In this document: one piece after another, positions 34,919-46,757 of the stretch | Numbering within the stretch: position 1 is the stretch's first letter | Layout of the letters: the number at the start of each line of letters is the position of its first letter | Origin: Anadara kagoshimensis | Taxonomy: Eukaryota > Mollusca > Bivalvia > Arcoida > Arcidae | Assembly (NCBI GenBank): GCA_021292105.1 | Contig: CM037865.1 | Span: 20,192,928 to 20,256,927, forward strand | Reading direction: 5' to 3' | DNA length: 64,000 nucleotides | The notes under the pieces: model-generated | Seen by the model: the letters and a program-made list of their open reading frames with translations, nothing else | What the model was told of the DNA's origin: nothing | Databases searched by the model: none | Translations under genes and position numbers: made by a program

Positions 34919-34960
34919 AGACTAGACGACCGGCCGTTTCGGAATACAATTCCTCATCTA
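34919..34960 (-). ncRNA. Hammerhead-like relic, long form (unit B, PLE-linked)
   Basis: Minus strand: TAGATGAG, stem II GGAAT-TGT-ATTCC, GAAA, a stem III with one mismatch (CGGTCGT), GTC. Core bases before GATGA differ from consensus and stem I is gone. Confidence 0.55.
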
Positions 34961-35114
34961 TACAACGATATACATATACCTGCTTCTCCTCGTTATGGCA
35001 TATTTGTTTCCCAATTAATACGCCATGGTACAGATTGTTTAAAGAAACTTTATATAACGAAACAACCTGTATAGCATTCTGGCGTTGGTATCAAGTTCTA
35101 TGATGTCCCTGTAT
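34943..35114 (+). pseudogene. PLE RT fragment, unit B
   Basis: Encodes IPHLYN-type, PASPRYGIFVSQLIRHGTDC, then LKKLY with the same about 30-residue internal deletion as the unit A copy. It ends after 'gatgtccctgta', where about 300 bp present in A (to 18870) and C (to 52790) are missing. This end coincides with the point where similarity to unit C jumps to near identity. Confidence 0.7.
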
Positions 35115-35800
35115 TTATTAATATTATTGAGATATATATCTGCGGTTCAGGTCTTCACAATACAAAATATTACGTGATTTATAATCTCAAATAAAACTCT
35201 CGCCTGTATTAACATTGGACATATTAATATTAACAGTTAAAAAGATGTGTTGTAATAATTGTTTAAAGTACTTACCTTTTCCGATGCGTCTATTACCAAT
35301 AACATTTACTAAATAAACTGAGCATGATATGTTCTTATATATACATATATATGTTCTTGGAATCTACCGCTTTTCATGTAATGCATAAATAAAAGATAAT
35401 TCTACATTTCTCTGAAAATTGGATATCAACCTTGAACCTGATTTCAATACGTCGAAAACAAATATTTCAGTAATAGTTAAACATTTAACTTTGAAACAGG
35501 AAGTTAACTTAGTTTGCCTTTATATTTAGACGTATAACTTTAAATAACACTCACGAAACGATACATTTGAAGCTATATGACAACTGTCCGTTTGTTTTCT
35601 ATGCAACAATAAACCTTCCTTCTGTCTGCTTATAATCTAATTATTTCAATGTTAACATGCTATTGTTATGACTTTTGTTTTTTGTTTCTACCACGTGAAC
35701 TTTATGCAGCGAAGAAAGTGCGGGATATTGCAATCTTATGATTTGAAGACCAGCACAAAATTTCATGGTTATCCTTACACTCTTACACTATTGTTGATAT
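35115..35800. repeat. Start of the near-identical B/C block
   Basis: From here on, B and C/D match almost base for base (52790 onward). No gene is recognised. Confidence 0.65.
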
Positions 35801-36492
35801 CAAATATGAACACACCCGTCTATGTCAATGAAAATGGTGTATTTAAAAATATACTGATTATATATCATGTCCTGTAGTTCCACGTTCGCTTCATTCTCAA
35901 TTTGTTACCAGCTAAACTTAATTTGCCATTTGCCAAAGTATTTGCTTTGCTTTTGGAAATTAACCGGGTTGTTTGTGGTTTAAATTATTGTCATAACTGA
36001 TTTTATACTATTTACTTCACAAATCTAAGCAAAATATTTTAACTTTCTAATGTCAAAAATAAAAATAAAATGTACTTTGATTCTATAAGTTCGGAAATGA
36101 AAGGTTTGTTGTAAGTATATTAAATGTTAATAACAAATATGCCACATGCACATACAAATCAACAGATCAATAACAACAAAAAGTACTCGGACACATGTTT
36201 GCTATGTTTGTTTTGTATAACATAATTACATATTATACCAGTTTTAATTTTACAGCACTAGACAGCCGTTTCAGAATACAATTCCTTATAAGTAGTGCTT
36301 GGACCAAAATTATGAAACCAAACTAATTTAAAGGTGTTGAAAAGCTACCCAAAGGACCAAAATATGTTTTACCAAATTAAGCTAAGGAAATATTTTGCAT
36401 TAGAGAGTATACCTTAGTTTTTGAGAAATTTCAAATTTTAACTTGCAGGAAATTTAGACAATTATAGTATATTTCTGACAATAATACGAAAT
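35801..36492. mobile_element. 692 bp insertion carrying a hammerhead-like sequence (unit B)
   Basis: Unit A reads GATAT directly into TATTGCC at about 19464. Here 692 bp lie between them, with at most an AT dinucleotide duplicated. The left part (35850-35960) has short blocks resembling the PLE 3' tail, and the right part holds the best-preserved long-form hammerhead (36254-36299). Unit C has it at 53476-54166. Insertion in B/C is favoured over deletion in A because the junction in A is clean, but the polarity is not proven. Confidence 0.6.
36254..36299 (-). ncRNA. Hammerhead-like sequence, long form, best structure (unit B)
   Basis: Minus strand, 46 nt: AGCACTA, CTTATAAG in place of CTGATGAG, stem II pairing GAAT-TGT-ATTC, GAAAC, GGCT loop, GTC, TAGTGCT. 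Stem I is a perfect 7 bp, and the GAAA box and GTC cleavage triplet are intact. Two changes in the CTGATGA box (G to T, G to A) should abolish activity. Confidence 0.65.
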
Positions 36493-38511
36493 TATTGCCT
36501 TCTGAGTTGGTATAATAGATTAAAGATACAATGTACATAAATACATTGCAAACATAGAATTAAGTCAAAGCTCATATAAATAATTGTTTTAGTGTTCAAC
36601 TAGGCAAGTTGATAAAAAAGTTATTAAAACTTAATTTGTCAGTTTTCATTTTTTATTTAATTTTGAGATTGTGATATGGACATGGATTGGTGTGTTTTAT
36701 TTGAAATACTATTGTATGAATAATATACATATTAATGTTGTCTCGGCTTTGAACATAAATTATTTACTCTATCGTATGAGATATTCTAAGTTTTTTAAAA
36801 CAATTTTTTACATTGACTTAAACTGTCTTTTGAGAGCCAAATACATCCTGACCCCTAAATTTATTTTTTTTTCTGTACACCTTTAGACCATGATGACTAT
36901 TCATGTGTAGTTTTATGACAGTGGTTTAAAGCAACTATGAGATATTACCTGGACACGATTTTACACGGACAGACAGACAGATAGACAGACATGGCGATTT
37001 CTATATATCACCCTGAAAATTGTTTGCAGAAATATAAATATAGTGTGTTCAGATATATAGTACGCTTCATATCAATGATCAATCTGTTATTATGTGGATC
37101 AAGGACATGCCTTAAGAAAATATATCTTGACGCGTAATACGTTCTTGTTTTGACTTGATATAAATGTTGTTGTGCTGATTTAGATAAATATCTATATTCA
37201 CGCCTATTCAATCACAATTGGCACTCAGACATAGTTAGAATTGTATTCCGATCCGTAAGTTTACACATGAATGATATACTAGTAATCAGTTAAATACCTG
37301 TGACCTTAACTTTACATTATTACATCATTCGCCGTCATGCAATTTGGACTGGCTATTGTTTTATTTATACTATAACAGAAGGGTGACATTTCTTATTTTT
37401 ACAGTCTTCTATTTAAAAAAAACTAAATACGAAATACTTTTTTTGTATTTTAAAACATTCAATTCTTATTTTGCCTCTACAGGCATCGTCAGAAAAATGG
37501 CAGCGCCCACAACCATGTCGGAATTACAATTCAGAAGCATAAACGATAACAAAAAATAGTTCTTCCACTCATCATAAGTTTTATCTATACTACTTCGGGA
37601 AAATAAAAATTTCATGATAAAAAAGCACGTCTATTATGATTAACTGTTAAACATGACAACATTCCTCATTGAATTTAACGTAAGATTTGTCCTTTTTCAT
37701 AGTAATGTATTCTAACGCCATGATTTGACGTAACAAGTAAATGAGGTATTTACATGATGATGTCAATTATTATCTATAACACTATAACATACAATTGCTC
37801 AAAATGTGTTATAGAAGGAGTAACAATTACAATTGTAAACGTATTATTATATTTGCAATACGAATGTATTTCTCTTCGATGAACTATGCAGAAGCAATTG
37901 TATTTCTATTCCCTTTGACATACAATTGGGGTCATGACCCTTGATGTGTATGCATTTTCCCACAGGATGACGCTATGTGATTGTATTTTGATTATGACGT
38001 CACTTAAGTTCAAGTGTACGCTGATCTCGCAGATACATGAGCAGGTATAGAAGAAAAAGTGCCAAGAGTTGGAGCAAATATAAGTACAAAATATTCATTG
38101 AAAGAAAGATTTGTAAACATAAGAAATGAAATCTCTGCTCATTTAGTCCCAGAGCTCATACATGTTTATTTGACTTGCATTTGCCAAAAGGTCTGAAACT
38201 TGTAACTGAAAGGCGATTATCAGTAAAATATGAAAATGCGTTTCTTGCAAAATTCGGTCTGGACATTTTTGTAAATTCCTGTTTTAAGAGCACTTGAATG
38301 TATTTGTCAAAAACACGTATTTAGGGTTTGATTATATAAACACTTAATAGCAATATATGCCCATAAAATGTGGTGTCACTCTAAAGGTTATTAATAAATC
38401 AATGTTACATGATAAAATATTTTTCAAAATATGACGTCACTAGATAAAAATATGATACCTTGTTAATTTAAAATTAAAAATAGTGAAAAGCTATCAGATA
38501 CAAATTTTTCC
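36493..38511. repeat. Conserved block, unit B copy
   Basis: Counterpart of 19465-21527 and of 54167-56178. Contains a GACAGACAGA repeat (36820-37060) and the TATGACGTCA motif near 37995. Short frames found here recur in unit C only because the DNA is nearly identical. Confidence 0.65.
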
Positions 38512-39321
38512 GGTTAATCAAAAACAAACATACTTATCCATTCCGAATCACAATCCAGAAGCAAAGTAAAAACTTTGGAACTGACAAGTTAGGTTAGACA
38601 CGTGAACTTCCACCAGGGAAGTGAGGCCGGATGCTCCGGAAGGGTAAGCACCTCCTGTTTAGCTAGCTACACCCGTCACGTGTGTAATCAAAATTGTGTG
38701 AAAGGAACATGGAACTATGAGACGTCAAATATATCCAAGGCAATCCTGGACACAGAGACATCAAACTTATCAACAATACTGTGATGACGGCCATAAAACT
38801 TTTTGAGGGCCTTGATAAGCCTAGGCTTGCAATATCCCTGAGTCAACAATTTATTTGCAAGCAGCCTACTTCGTTGTACAAAGTCCCCGTAGTGGGAACA
38901 AGCTCTACCATAGCGTATTAATTGGGAAACAAATACACCATAAGCAGGAGAAGCAGGTATATTGCTGCATAAAAAGGGAAAGTTGACAATAGAAAAATTG
39001 AAGTCATCACGTTTGTCATAAAGTTTCAAATGTAGCCTTTCATGTGCGTCATAATTCAGGTATAAGTCTAAATATGAAGCAGAACTTGAGGAATCAGTCG
39101 TGTCTTTTATTTGAAGCTCACTAGGATAGATGACATTTACATAGTCTCCAAATTTAGGATTGTTAAGAGACAGAACGTCATCTATGTATCTGTATGTTGA
39201 GTTGAATGATTTGGCGACAGTTTTCTCTCCAGATTTAACAAGGTTCTGCATAAATTCTGCTTCGTAAGAATAAAGAAACAAATCAGCAAGCAATGGTGCA
39301 CAGTTTGTACCCATTGGTTAA
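38512..39321 (-). mobile_element. 5'-truncated Penelope-like element insertion (unit B)
   Basis: Insertion 38518-39315 (798 bp) is flanked by the 6 bp direct repeat GGTTAA at 38512-38517 and 39316-39321. The undisturbed site is in unit A at 21522-21527. On the minus strand it starts inside the RT domain, runs through the RT stop codon (38715-38717) and ends with about 200 bp of 3' untranslated sequence. No poly(A). Truncation at the 5' end with a short target duplication fits target-primed reverse transcription. Confidence 0.85.
38715..39314 (-). pseudogene. Penelope-like reverse transcriptase, C-terminal half (199 codons)
   Basis: The first codon is the methionine of the conserved MGTNCAPLLADLF block (RT motif B), so the apparent start is just the truncation point. 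YRYIDDVL at residues 41-48 holds the catalytic YxDD (IDD) box, motif C. YLDLYL at 81-86 and LKLYDKRDDFNF at 96-107 match the palm/thumb region, followed by IPASPAYGVFVSQLIRYGRA (119-138) and LKKFYGRHH. RT motif A and everything upstream are absent. No GIY-YIG endonuclease follows the thumb, as in PLE groups that lack it or carry it N-terminally (Naiad-type); this assignment is inference. No stop interrupts the 199 codons in unit B, but without motif A it cannot be an active polymerase. Confidence 0.85.
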
Positions 39322-39920
39322 CATATTGTATGTGTTGTCATTAATTTTTGTTTTAAAATAATTATATACCCTCTGCTATTGATATTCTATAACCTTGATG
39401 AGTAATTATCTGAGGATTATAATATTTTCTATCACAGAAAAGATGTACCCATTTCTACCCCAGGGTTAATTTTTAGGGTAGGGAAACACTATCATGATTT
39501 AACCTCATAACTTATATATTACTAGTATCCCATCACGTGTGGTATCAAATTGATAATATTTTATTATACTATCCTATTATGCATCAACTTTTCCCTTCAT
39601 CAAAGTTGGCACGCGCCAAACTATCTTGCATTACCTCTTGAAATAATGTGATCAGAATGTCATTTCTTAATTATTATGGGAGAACAGAACTTTATTTTTT
39701 GTTGACTTGACCAAATTAAAACTCGACCCGATACAAAGAATTGTATATAAGCACTGTGCACATGATTTTTTTCTAACATCTACGACTAGATTTTTTAGAA
39801 AATACAACACATGTAAAAAAATATTTACTACAGAAAGATGCTGATCTATGTCATGACATATGTTCTGTAGTAATGACGTCATTTTTACAATGTTTACATT
39901 TGACAAATCTGAGACACAAT
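39322..39920. repeat. Conserved block, right part (unit B)
   Basis: Continues the unit A-like sequence (21528-22125). No gene. Confidence 0.6.
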
Positions 39921-40787
39921 GTCACAGCAAGGTGACGGAAATTTTGAACTTTTAAGTTCGCTCAGAGCGATGTACAGGATATCAATTTCAGGTATCTTCC
40001 GAAGGGTACCCTGACTTTCTTTTCTAAATGCTAGACAAGAATAGTCGCTGTCTATTTTTAAGTCTTTTTTTCAGACTCCGGCAATCAGATAGAAAAATAG
40101 TCGTTGCTTATTATGTGGGAGGTCATTGCCAGATTAGTCTTAAGTAGTAGCAATTGTTCTTTTGTCAATTTGTCAAGCACTCATCAGTTAGAAATAAAAG
40201 TCGCAAAACCCCTAGATGAATTCGTTTTAGAAATAACTTGTTTGTTGTGGTTTTTCATTGCTAAGCTATTTATGATAGAATTGTCCCTTCCAAAATATTG
40301 TTTATATCACCGTAAACCACAACCAATTGGAAGTTATTTCTTAAGTGTATTTACAATGTTATTTATTATTTTTCTTCTTAGAATTTACAAAAGAACAATC
40401 ATTTAATATTAGAAATAATTGTTTTCATTTCTTATCCACTGGTTTTGTCGGTAAATGGAACAACCCCATTTAACACAGTCTTCTGCCACGTCATTCTATT
40501 ACTTCAACGAATTTAGCCCCGCCTCAATGACGTCACAATAGAACTCAAACCAAAATTAGACTTGACAAGAGATTGACAGGTGATGCTAACTGAAATGCAA
40601 TGGTTATTCTTGTCAGTAAGTTTATGTAAGAAAAAATCAGCAGATACATGACGTAAACCTGATAATTAATGGGTTAAACAAGAAATCATCAGTACTTGAA
40701 CTTGATAGTGTCAAAATCTCTAGATATACTCAAAACAGTGATTTAAAATGTTTTTTCAACAATACTGTTTTGCCCTGACCTTTTACC

Positions 40788-40963
40788 TTGTAGAAAATGT
40801 TTATTTTCAAATTTCCAAAAAATAGCTAATATAATAGAAACAATACAACAATCACATGAACCCAATCAAAATGAGTTGTAGAAAATGTTTATTTTCAAAT
40901 TTCCAAAAAATAGCTAATATAATAGATACAATACAACAATCACATGAACCCAATCAAAATGAG
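40788..40963. repeat. 88 bp tandem duplication
   Basis: The segment starting TTGTAGAAAATG occurs at 40788 and 40876 with almost no differences. The copy in unit C is near 58451 and 58537. Confidence 0.9.
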
Positions 40964-41290
40964 TTTACGTAATCGATACTCTCAGTTTCGGTGGATTGGA
41001 AGACATGGATGTTTAGGGTTATAAAGTCATTTTCAGCTAATACAACAACGATAGTCTTTTAAGAGTTGTCGTTCTTGTACCACTAAATCGATCTGCATAT
41101 TATTAAGTGACTTTACTCTGGAAGATAGTCCTGCGAAGGGACATTAAAATGACTTTACCTAATCAATACTGTCAGTTTCGTGGATTGGAACACATGGACG
41201 TTTAGGGTTATAAAGTCAGACACAGTCAAAAGTCGAGCCATTTTTAGCTAACACAACAACGGTAGTCTTTTACGAGTTGTTAAGGTTATT
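40962..41290. repeat. ~190 bp tandem duplication
   Basis: Two diverged copies share TACTCTCAGTTTCG/TACTGTCAGTTTCG, 'tttagggttataaagtca' and 'acaacaacg.tagtctttta'. Unit starts are about 40962 and 41153. The unit C copy is near 58620-58940. Confidence 0.75.
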
Positions 41291-41985
41291 TGGATGGAAG
41301 TTTTTTACAGTTTATGATTGGGTATAAGAACATTTGTAAAATGTTAATTTTTTACATAATTAACCACATCAGTATTCTTTAACAACTGTGACCTTAATCT
41401 TTGAGTTAATGACCTTTATTTATATACCAAAATGATTGTTACATCAATGCAAACAATATTCTATTATGCGTGTCTATAAAAAGAGATGTGATAATTATCA
41501 AAATAATTAATAAAAGCTCAGAGGTAAAAAAGTAGACCACCGTCTTGAGTTTTAACCTTGACCAAATTTCGAAGGTACCTGAACGAATATGTTAAAACTG
41601 AAACCCCTCAGTCATCTTTCCAAATAGTCAGGTTATAGCAATTTAAAAATATTGTTCAAAACTAAACGTAAAAACGCGTTATCCTTTTTTGTTTTAATTT
41701 CCTGAAATGAACATGCTATAGGCTTAAGACTCTAGAGAAGCCAAATATCACATCATATTTTTTTAAATAATCAGTTTCTGAGAAAGTTGTTTAAGATTTT
41801 TGCACCCTAGGTCACCTTACCTTAGTTTTGATGGCAATAGCAACACCACAAACAAATCTGAATCGCAGCGGCCCATTGATATTTCTGATCGTGTATGTTT
41901 GAAATCTGTCCAATATTTTCAGAAAAGAAGTTGAAATTACATGTTAACAACGCACACACTAAACGCATGCACATACACCCGCTGT

Positions 41986-43545
41986 ATTACCACATAAGCT
42001 CATATTGGTCTTTGATGAGCTAAAAAATATAACCTTCTATCACATTTATTACTTAACCTGTTTCAATTTTAGAGCACTAGACGAAATAAACGTCCTCATC
42101 AGTAGTGCTAATACACTTATTTGCCAGTACACATTCAAGGATTTAGAGGCAATTACGTAATTGTTTTTGTTTCAGTCACAGGTACCCTCAATTGTTGGTC
42201 AAAATTTAATTTTGTTTAATTATATTCACCCTGGTTATTGGAGTATCGCAATGGCTATATATCGAGATAAAAACGCATCAGTTTTAGAATCAAATAAAAA
42301 CAATTCAATACCGTCCCTTACTATTTTGTGTCTTATTTTGTTTATTTCGATTGAACGAGGACATTAAAAAAGATTTTTTATTGACAATTTAAACTTATCC
42401 TCAAGAATGAATTGAAGTTGTTTATTTTAACGTAAATCTATCATTTAAGCTACAGTTTTTTCACATTTATATAGTTTTGTATTAGTGTTAATTTGGCATC
42501 GACGTCAAATTGCTATTGTTCATAAAGAGGATTAGGTATTGGACAGTGCTATTGTATCTGGTTTGTTGTAGTCGATTTACGGATCAAAGCAGTCTTAGTC
42601 GCTGGCTTGATGATTACAGTTACTTGATAAATATTCCATAAACAAACCGCAATAGCTTTTTCATTTGTCATTAATTTTGACGCGGTTTTTGATATTGTGG
42701 TATTAAAATTGTTTGTAATGCATATGTTAACCAAACAAATGGACAGCAGACACGTTGATTCCTATACACGCCACAAACTAGTTTGATGGGGTATAATTTA
42801 ATACCATCAATCAATTGATCATATTTTGATATGGTTACCTGAATCAGTTATATCCAGACTGCTGATCTTATTGTTTAAAATACAGAATCTTGGGATCCAT
42901 TGATAGTCCCGCTCAGGACAAGTTATAATTTTCAAACTATTAAACATTATTTGTTAATGTGTATGTATTCACGAATGCATTATTAATGACATTAATCCGT
43001 TTTAAATTGGTTCAGATATAATAAAAGATTTGCAAAAAATAAATCCCAAATGATGATTATTTATATTTTAATTATTATTCATAGTAAGATAACAATAAAC
43101 TAAATGACATACATTCAAACATGGTTAATGACTTTAGTGCAGATATTTCATATTCACATTCTTTATTAAAGATATGGTCGTCATCACAATATTGGCGGTA
43201 TCCAACACAAACAGACCATGTCTATCAGTTATAAATTATGATTTCCTCGGGGCACTATCTTAAACTTGTTATGACATAATTTTAATATTTATCCTAAGAG
43301 ATAATCGAGAAAATATTTTGATAGACTTCTAACACCACACGTGTTTTGTACAGTGTAGGCTAAGTGGACAATGTGTAAAGTATAACATTAAAGGTTCTGT
43401 ATTATATTTAGACTTGTACCTCAACTATGACGCCCACGACAAACTACATACGAAACTGTATTACAAACGTGATAACTTCGACTTTTTTTATTGTCAACTG
43501 ACTTTTTCTATGTAACAATATACATGTATATTTAGTATTTAAAGT
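41986..43545. repeat. P2 module, unit B (paralogue of P1 and following block)
   Basis: Block order of P1 (15100-17580) repeated in a shorter, diverged form: hammerhead-like core at 42073, 'gatttagaggcaattacg', 'gaggattaggtattggacag', 'gctggcttgatgattac', 'tagtcccgctcagg', 'cctcggggcactatc', then 'ttgtcaactgactttttcta'. The HHR/RT portion that should follow is gone. It shows a duplication of the P segment inside the ancestral unit. No gene. Confidence 0.65.
42073..42109 (-). ncRNA. Hammerhead-like relic, short form (P2, unit B)
   Basis: Identical to 32548-32584: intact CTGATGAG, perfect 7 bp stem I, no GAAA box or stem III. Confidence 0.6.
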
Positions 43546-44120
43546 AAAGACGGTCATCTTCGGTATGTATGTGGTCGCCATGTACAAGCTTTAATTTACC
43601 CTACAACGGGACTTACACATCAAATTTGAATTCAATTGACCGAGTTTTTTATGAGGAGAATACTTTCAAAGAACCAGAGAAGCATTTTACCTCATATGTA
43701 TAATTTGCTAAAATTAGGTAAATTATTATTTTTTTTTTGGAAAACACGTTTAATATGTAACATGGTCAGGAGTCTACTGTTTATATTTTAAATTTGAAGA
43801 CAATCGTTAGAATATTGACTGCAAAATGACTATTTTAGTGATTTTGCTATTTTTAGTAACGGAGGTCGTCTTGGATATCGTACGGGATCGCCTGGTACAA
43901 ACCCCAGCTGTGGACTTTCTACACCAAATTTGCCTTCAGTCGTCCAAATTGTTTCAGATGAGTATATCAAAGATTCCCTATGGCATAAACCCAGCTGGCA
44001 ATAGACATTTAAGGTAAAATTAAATGCTATACCTTATTTGCATAGTTCGTAAAAATCATGCCAATTGATAATTTCTCAGAAACGCCTCTTTGTATATCTT
44101 CCAATTTTCTCAATGGTGTC
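43546..44120. repeat. Degenerate ~0.3 kb repeat, two units, unit B
   Basis: Units near 43546 and 43770 have 'acatcaaatttg', 'taaaattaggtaaattatt' and 'atgac.attttagtgatttt' blocks. A 63-codon frame (43826-44017) is open but judged incidental. Confidence 0.65.
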
Positions 44121-44294
44121 AGAGATGATTAACGTTTACAAACAATGGGGCGAATGCACCATCCTTTGTCATGTCACAAGTCATCTGAGCCAATAATGGC
44201 TTTAAAATGTTAAGGATCTTACAGATTATTTTAAATCATATTGCGTGGACGTAAACTGAGGCTACTGACACGAGCACAAATCACAAATTAAAAT

Positions 44295-44298
<4 letters not shown>

Positions 44299-44350
<52 letters not shown>
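44299..44350. repeat. (CT)n microsatellite
   Basis: Pure (CT)n. Confidence 0.97.
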
Positions 44351-44352
<2 letters not shown>

Positions 44353-45733
44353 TGGTATTGTGTTAATCAATGCCATTACACATGGTATATTATTATTCTT
44401 ATTAATAAGGCCGAGTTTATGTTAAATTATTACTTACACTCACATACGTCTATATTAGTATCATTGACTAGGTACAATGTGCATAATCTTCTGATATATT
44501 TATTAATTATTTACAGATTACAACGCCTTCCAAGTAATGCATAAATATACGATAAGCCTGTATTTTCGGTTAATAGAGTGAACCGATAAAAATATAACAT
44601 GGTTTTATTGTTTGGGATATTATACAATAATTGCCCGCTAGGTATGTGGAAATCCAGAATTGTCACCCGACAGAAAAAATGAAGGGTGACAATTCTGGAT
44701 GTCCACATACCTAGAGGGCAATTATCATTTTATTATACCGAAACAAAAATTACCATGTAAATAGACGCAAACAATATCTTAATTTAAAATAAGTTCAATG
44801 CTGCCAGTTTACACTTTCAACCATCCCGAGAAGGGGGGGCTCATACTTTAGATTCCGCAGAATCTAGGTTTACCTCTCTTTCCGTTTCCATCAAATACAT
44901 TTGCAGTATTTTCACTGAAGCTTGGGTGCCCCATTTTGTGTTTTCTGAATCTTTGTCATACATAATTAATAACAAGCCCGCTTCCGACGAACTGCAAAAA
45001 ACGACTGGCCGCCATTGTTATTGTTTACCAAATGACAACACAGTTCTGTTGTACGAGTTGTTTTCCTTGTACCGGGTTATCACCGGGTGATAATAGTATT
45101 ATCACATGGTTGTGAGAGGTTATCACATGGCTGTTAGAGGTTGTCACACGCTGACAGTGATTCTGTGGGAAATATCTCATTTATTACATGTCATGTGATC
45201 GGAAAACATTCAATGAAAAGTGTTTCAACATATGTGAAGTATAATAAACAAGATTATATAATCAATGCATACATACAATTTGCTTCTTTGAATTTATAGT
45301 GAGTCATAATGCAATAATAAAACAAATTCTGAAAAACTTTGACCTGCTCGCAATACGTTTATAAAAAGAATCAATTATCTTAATACATTTGTTAAAAACC
45401 AACAACTTGAAGGTCGGTTAACTATAAGGGGGTAAGGTAGAAATAGTGTTCAATAATGTAACTCAAACATAATAAATATCATATTTAAGATAAAAAATCT
45501 TTCATACATATATTTTATAATACTTAAACCATTTTTACACGAGTTATGATTGATAAATAAAGTCGCAATAAGGTAAAAAAACATTTTGTCTTAGGTGCTT
45601 TTGATATATCAAAGTTAATTACCATTTATGTAAAAAATGTAAATTTATTACAATATCGTACATGTTCTTTTAAATCCGACAAAAAACTTAAAATAAATCG
45701 TAAACCTATTATCGATTTTGTTCCATTTCATGT

Positions 45734-45735
<2 letters not shown>
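44351..45735. repeat. End of unit B: N module start, hairpin, palindromic block
   Basis: Single-copy version of unit A's 26503-27867. Contains the hairpin at 44626-44723, the ACCGGGTTATCACC palindromic block (about 45070-45140) and the N module tail (45260-45470). Confidence 0.7.
44626..44723. repeat. Near-perfect hairpin, copy 3
   Basis: Same hairpin as 25543-25643, with one new mismatch (GTGGAAATCC opposite GGATGTCCAC) and one repaired pair near the loop (GGGTGAC). Confidence 0.85.

Positions 45736-45792
<57 letters not shown>
45736..45792. repeat. (GT)n microsatellite, unit C marker
   Basis: Pure (GT)n. Confidence 0.97.
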
Positions 45793-45793
<1 letters not shown>

Positions 45794-46527
45794 CTCAATT
45801 GCACTGTATCAAGATAAAGAAGTGTGTAGGACTGATAATGGAAGGGTTCAGGTTTTTTTTTTATTCCCCGGCATTTTTTGTTTGTTTTATCACAAATTTA
45901 ACGGTGACACTGACAAATACCTACTGTCGCATTTATTACCAAACCTGTTTACATTTTGGAGCACTAGAAGCAATAAATGTCCTCGTCAGTAGTGTTTATA
46001 TACTTATTTGCAAGTACAACATTTACGTAAATGATTTAGAGGCAATTACATATTTTTATTTGTTTTAGTAACCGCTATCGAAAACATTATTTAGCTTTGA
46101 TACCAAGTATTAATTGCCGTTAAGATAGAATCAAATATTATTTTATACCTCTTCGGGGAACCCGTACAGGTGATCAGGGATGGGTATCGTTAACAGAACT
46201 AGTTAATCGCCAGTTTACAAAACACAGGAGCACTTTGAAGGATAACATCTAACTCAGGAGTACCTGAGTTAGACAATTTGCAGATCGCTTGCATAGTACC
46301 GATAGTCTACTACGGGTATTCGGGTTTACTTACGTATTAAAGCTGACTGCCGCGGTATAAGACAATTATTATTAAGATCAATATACTCGTTTAATATATA
46401 TTGCGTTATATTCTGCGATAAGGGGAAATATTTACTTTCCCTTCCAGGAACATTGTTTGCTTACGTACGTTTTCAAAGCATAGCTTATAAAATATGTTTT
46501 TTTCTGGGCAATATATTGAGCAGTCAT

Positions 46528-46530
<3 letters not shown>
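45793..46530. repeat. M1 module, unit C
   Basis: Matches 27918-28656 closely, including the hammerhead-like core (45960-45996). Confidence 0.75.
45960..45996 (-). ncRNA. Hammerhead-like relic, short form (M1, unit C)
   Basis: Same sequence as the unit B copy at 28085-28121: CTGACGAG, no GAAA box. Confidence 0.5.

Positions 46531-46590
<60 letters not shown>
46531..46590. repeat. (CT)n microsatellite
   Basis: Pure (CT)n. Confidence 0.97.
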
Positions 46591-46594
<4 letters not shown>

Positions 46595-46613
46595 CCTATG
46601 TTATCTATTAAAA

Positions 46614-46757
46614 TTAGGTAAGTTGTTTGGCTGATTCGTTGAAAACCTTCATCTCAAAAATCTTTGAGCCAATAGAAAACACATCTATTGTGGAAGATAG
46701 CTAGGTATAGTATATTGCATTTAGATGTCAGATACCTTGGTATTTAGCAAAGTTTGC
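46614..46757. repeat. Solitary foldback arm, unit C
   Basis: Right-arm copy equivalent to 28741-28880. Confidence 0.75.

Larger units (their letters stand above)
39921..41985. other. Segment shared by B and C but absent from A
   Basis: AT-rich and without a recognisable gene. A 100-codon plus-strand frame at 40104-40406 is shortened by an indel in unit C (79 codons) and shows no known domain. Contains two tandem duplications listed separately. Confidence 0.5.
27868..45735. repeat. Macro-unit B (about 17.9 kb)
   Basis: Second complete unit. Relative to A it has the M1 hammerhead, single copies of A's local duplications, a 692 bp insertion at 35801-36492, a 0.8 kb RT insertion at 38518-39315, and the 39.9-43.5 kb segment with the P2 module in place of A's private segment. 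Confidence 0.85.

Noticed and set aside
37995..38010. TGACGTCA-type motifs as host promoter elements
   Set aside because: They recur inside repeats and no gene lies nearby, so no promoter function can be supported.
38602..38784. Plus-strand frame opposite the RT fragment (also at 56268)
   Set aside because: It is antisense to the RT 3' end and has no domain; shadow of the real pseudogene.
35801..39315. A full-length PLE with GIY-YIG endonuclease
   Set aside because: No RT motif A and no GIY-YIG-like sequence were seen in any frame here; only the C-terminal RT half is supported.
40104..40406. 100-codon frame conserved in units B and C
   Set aside because: Conservation reflects near-identical DNA, and the C copy is shortened by an indel. 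No known domain.
43826..44017. 63-codon hydrophobic frame repeated at 7936, 25974 and 61482
   Set aside because: It lies inside the degenerate 0.3 kb repeat. Sister units have stops and frameshifts, and changes among copies do not favour synonymous sites by eye.
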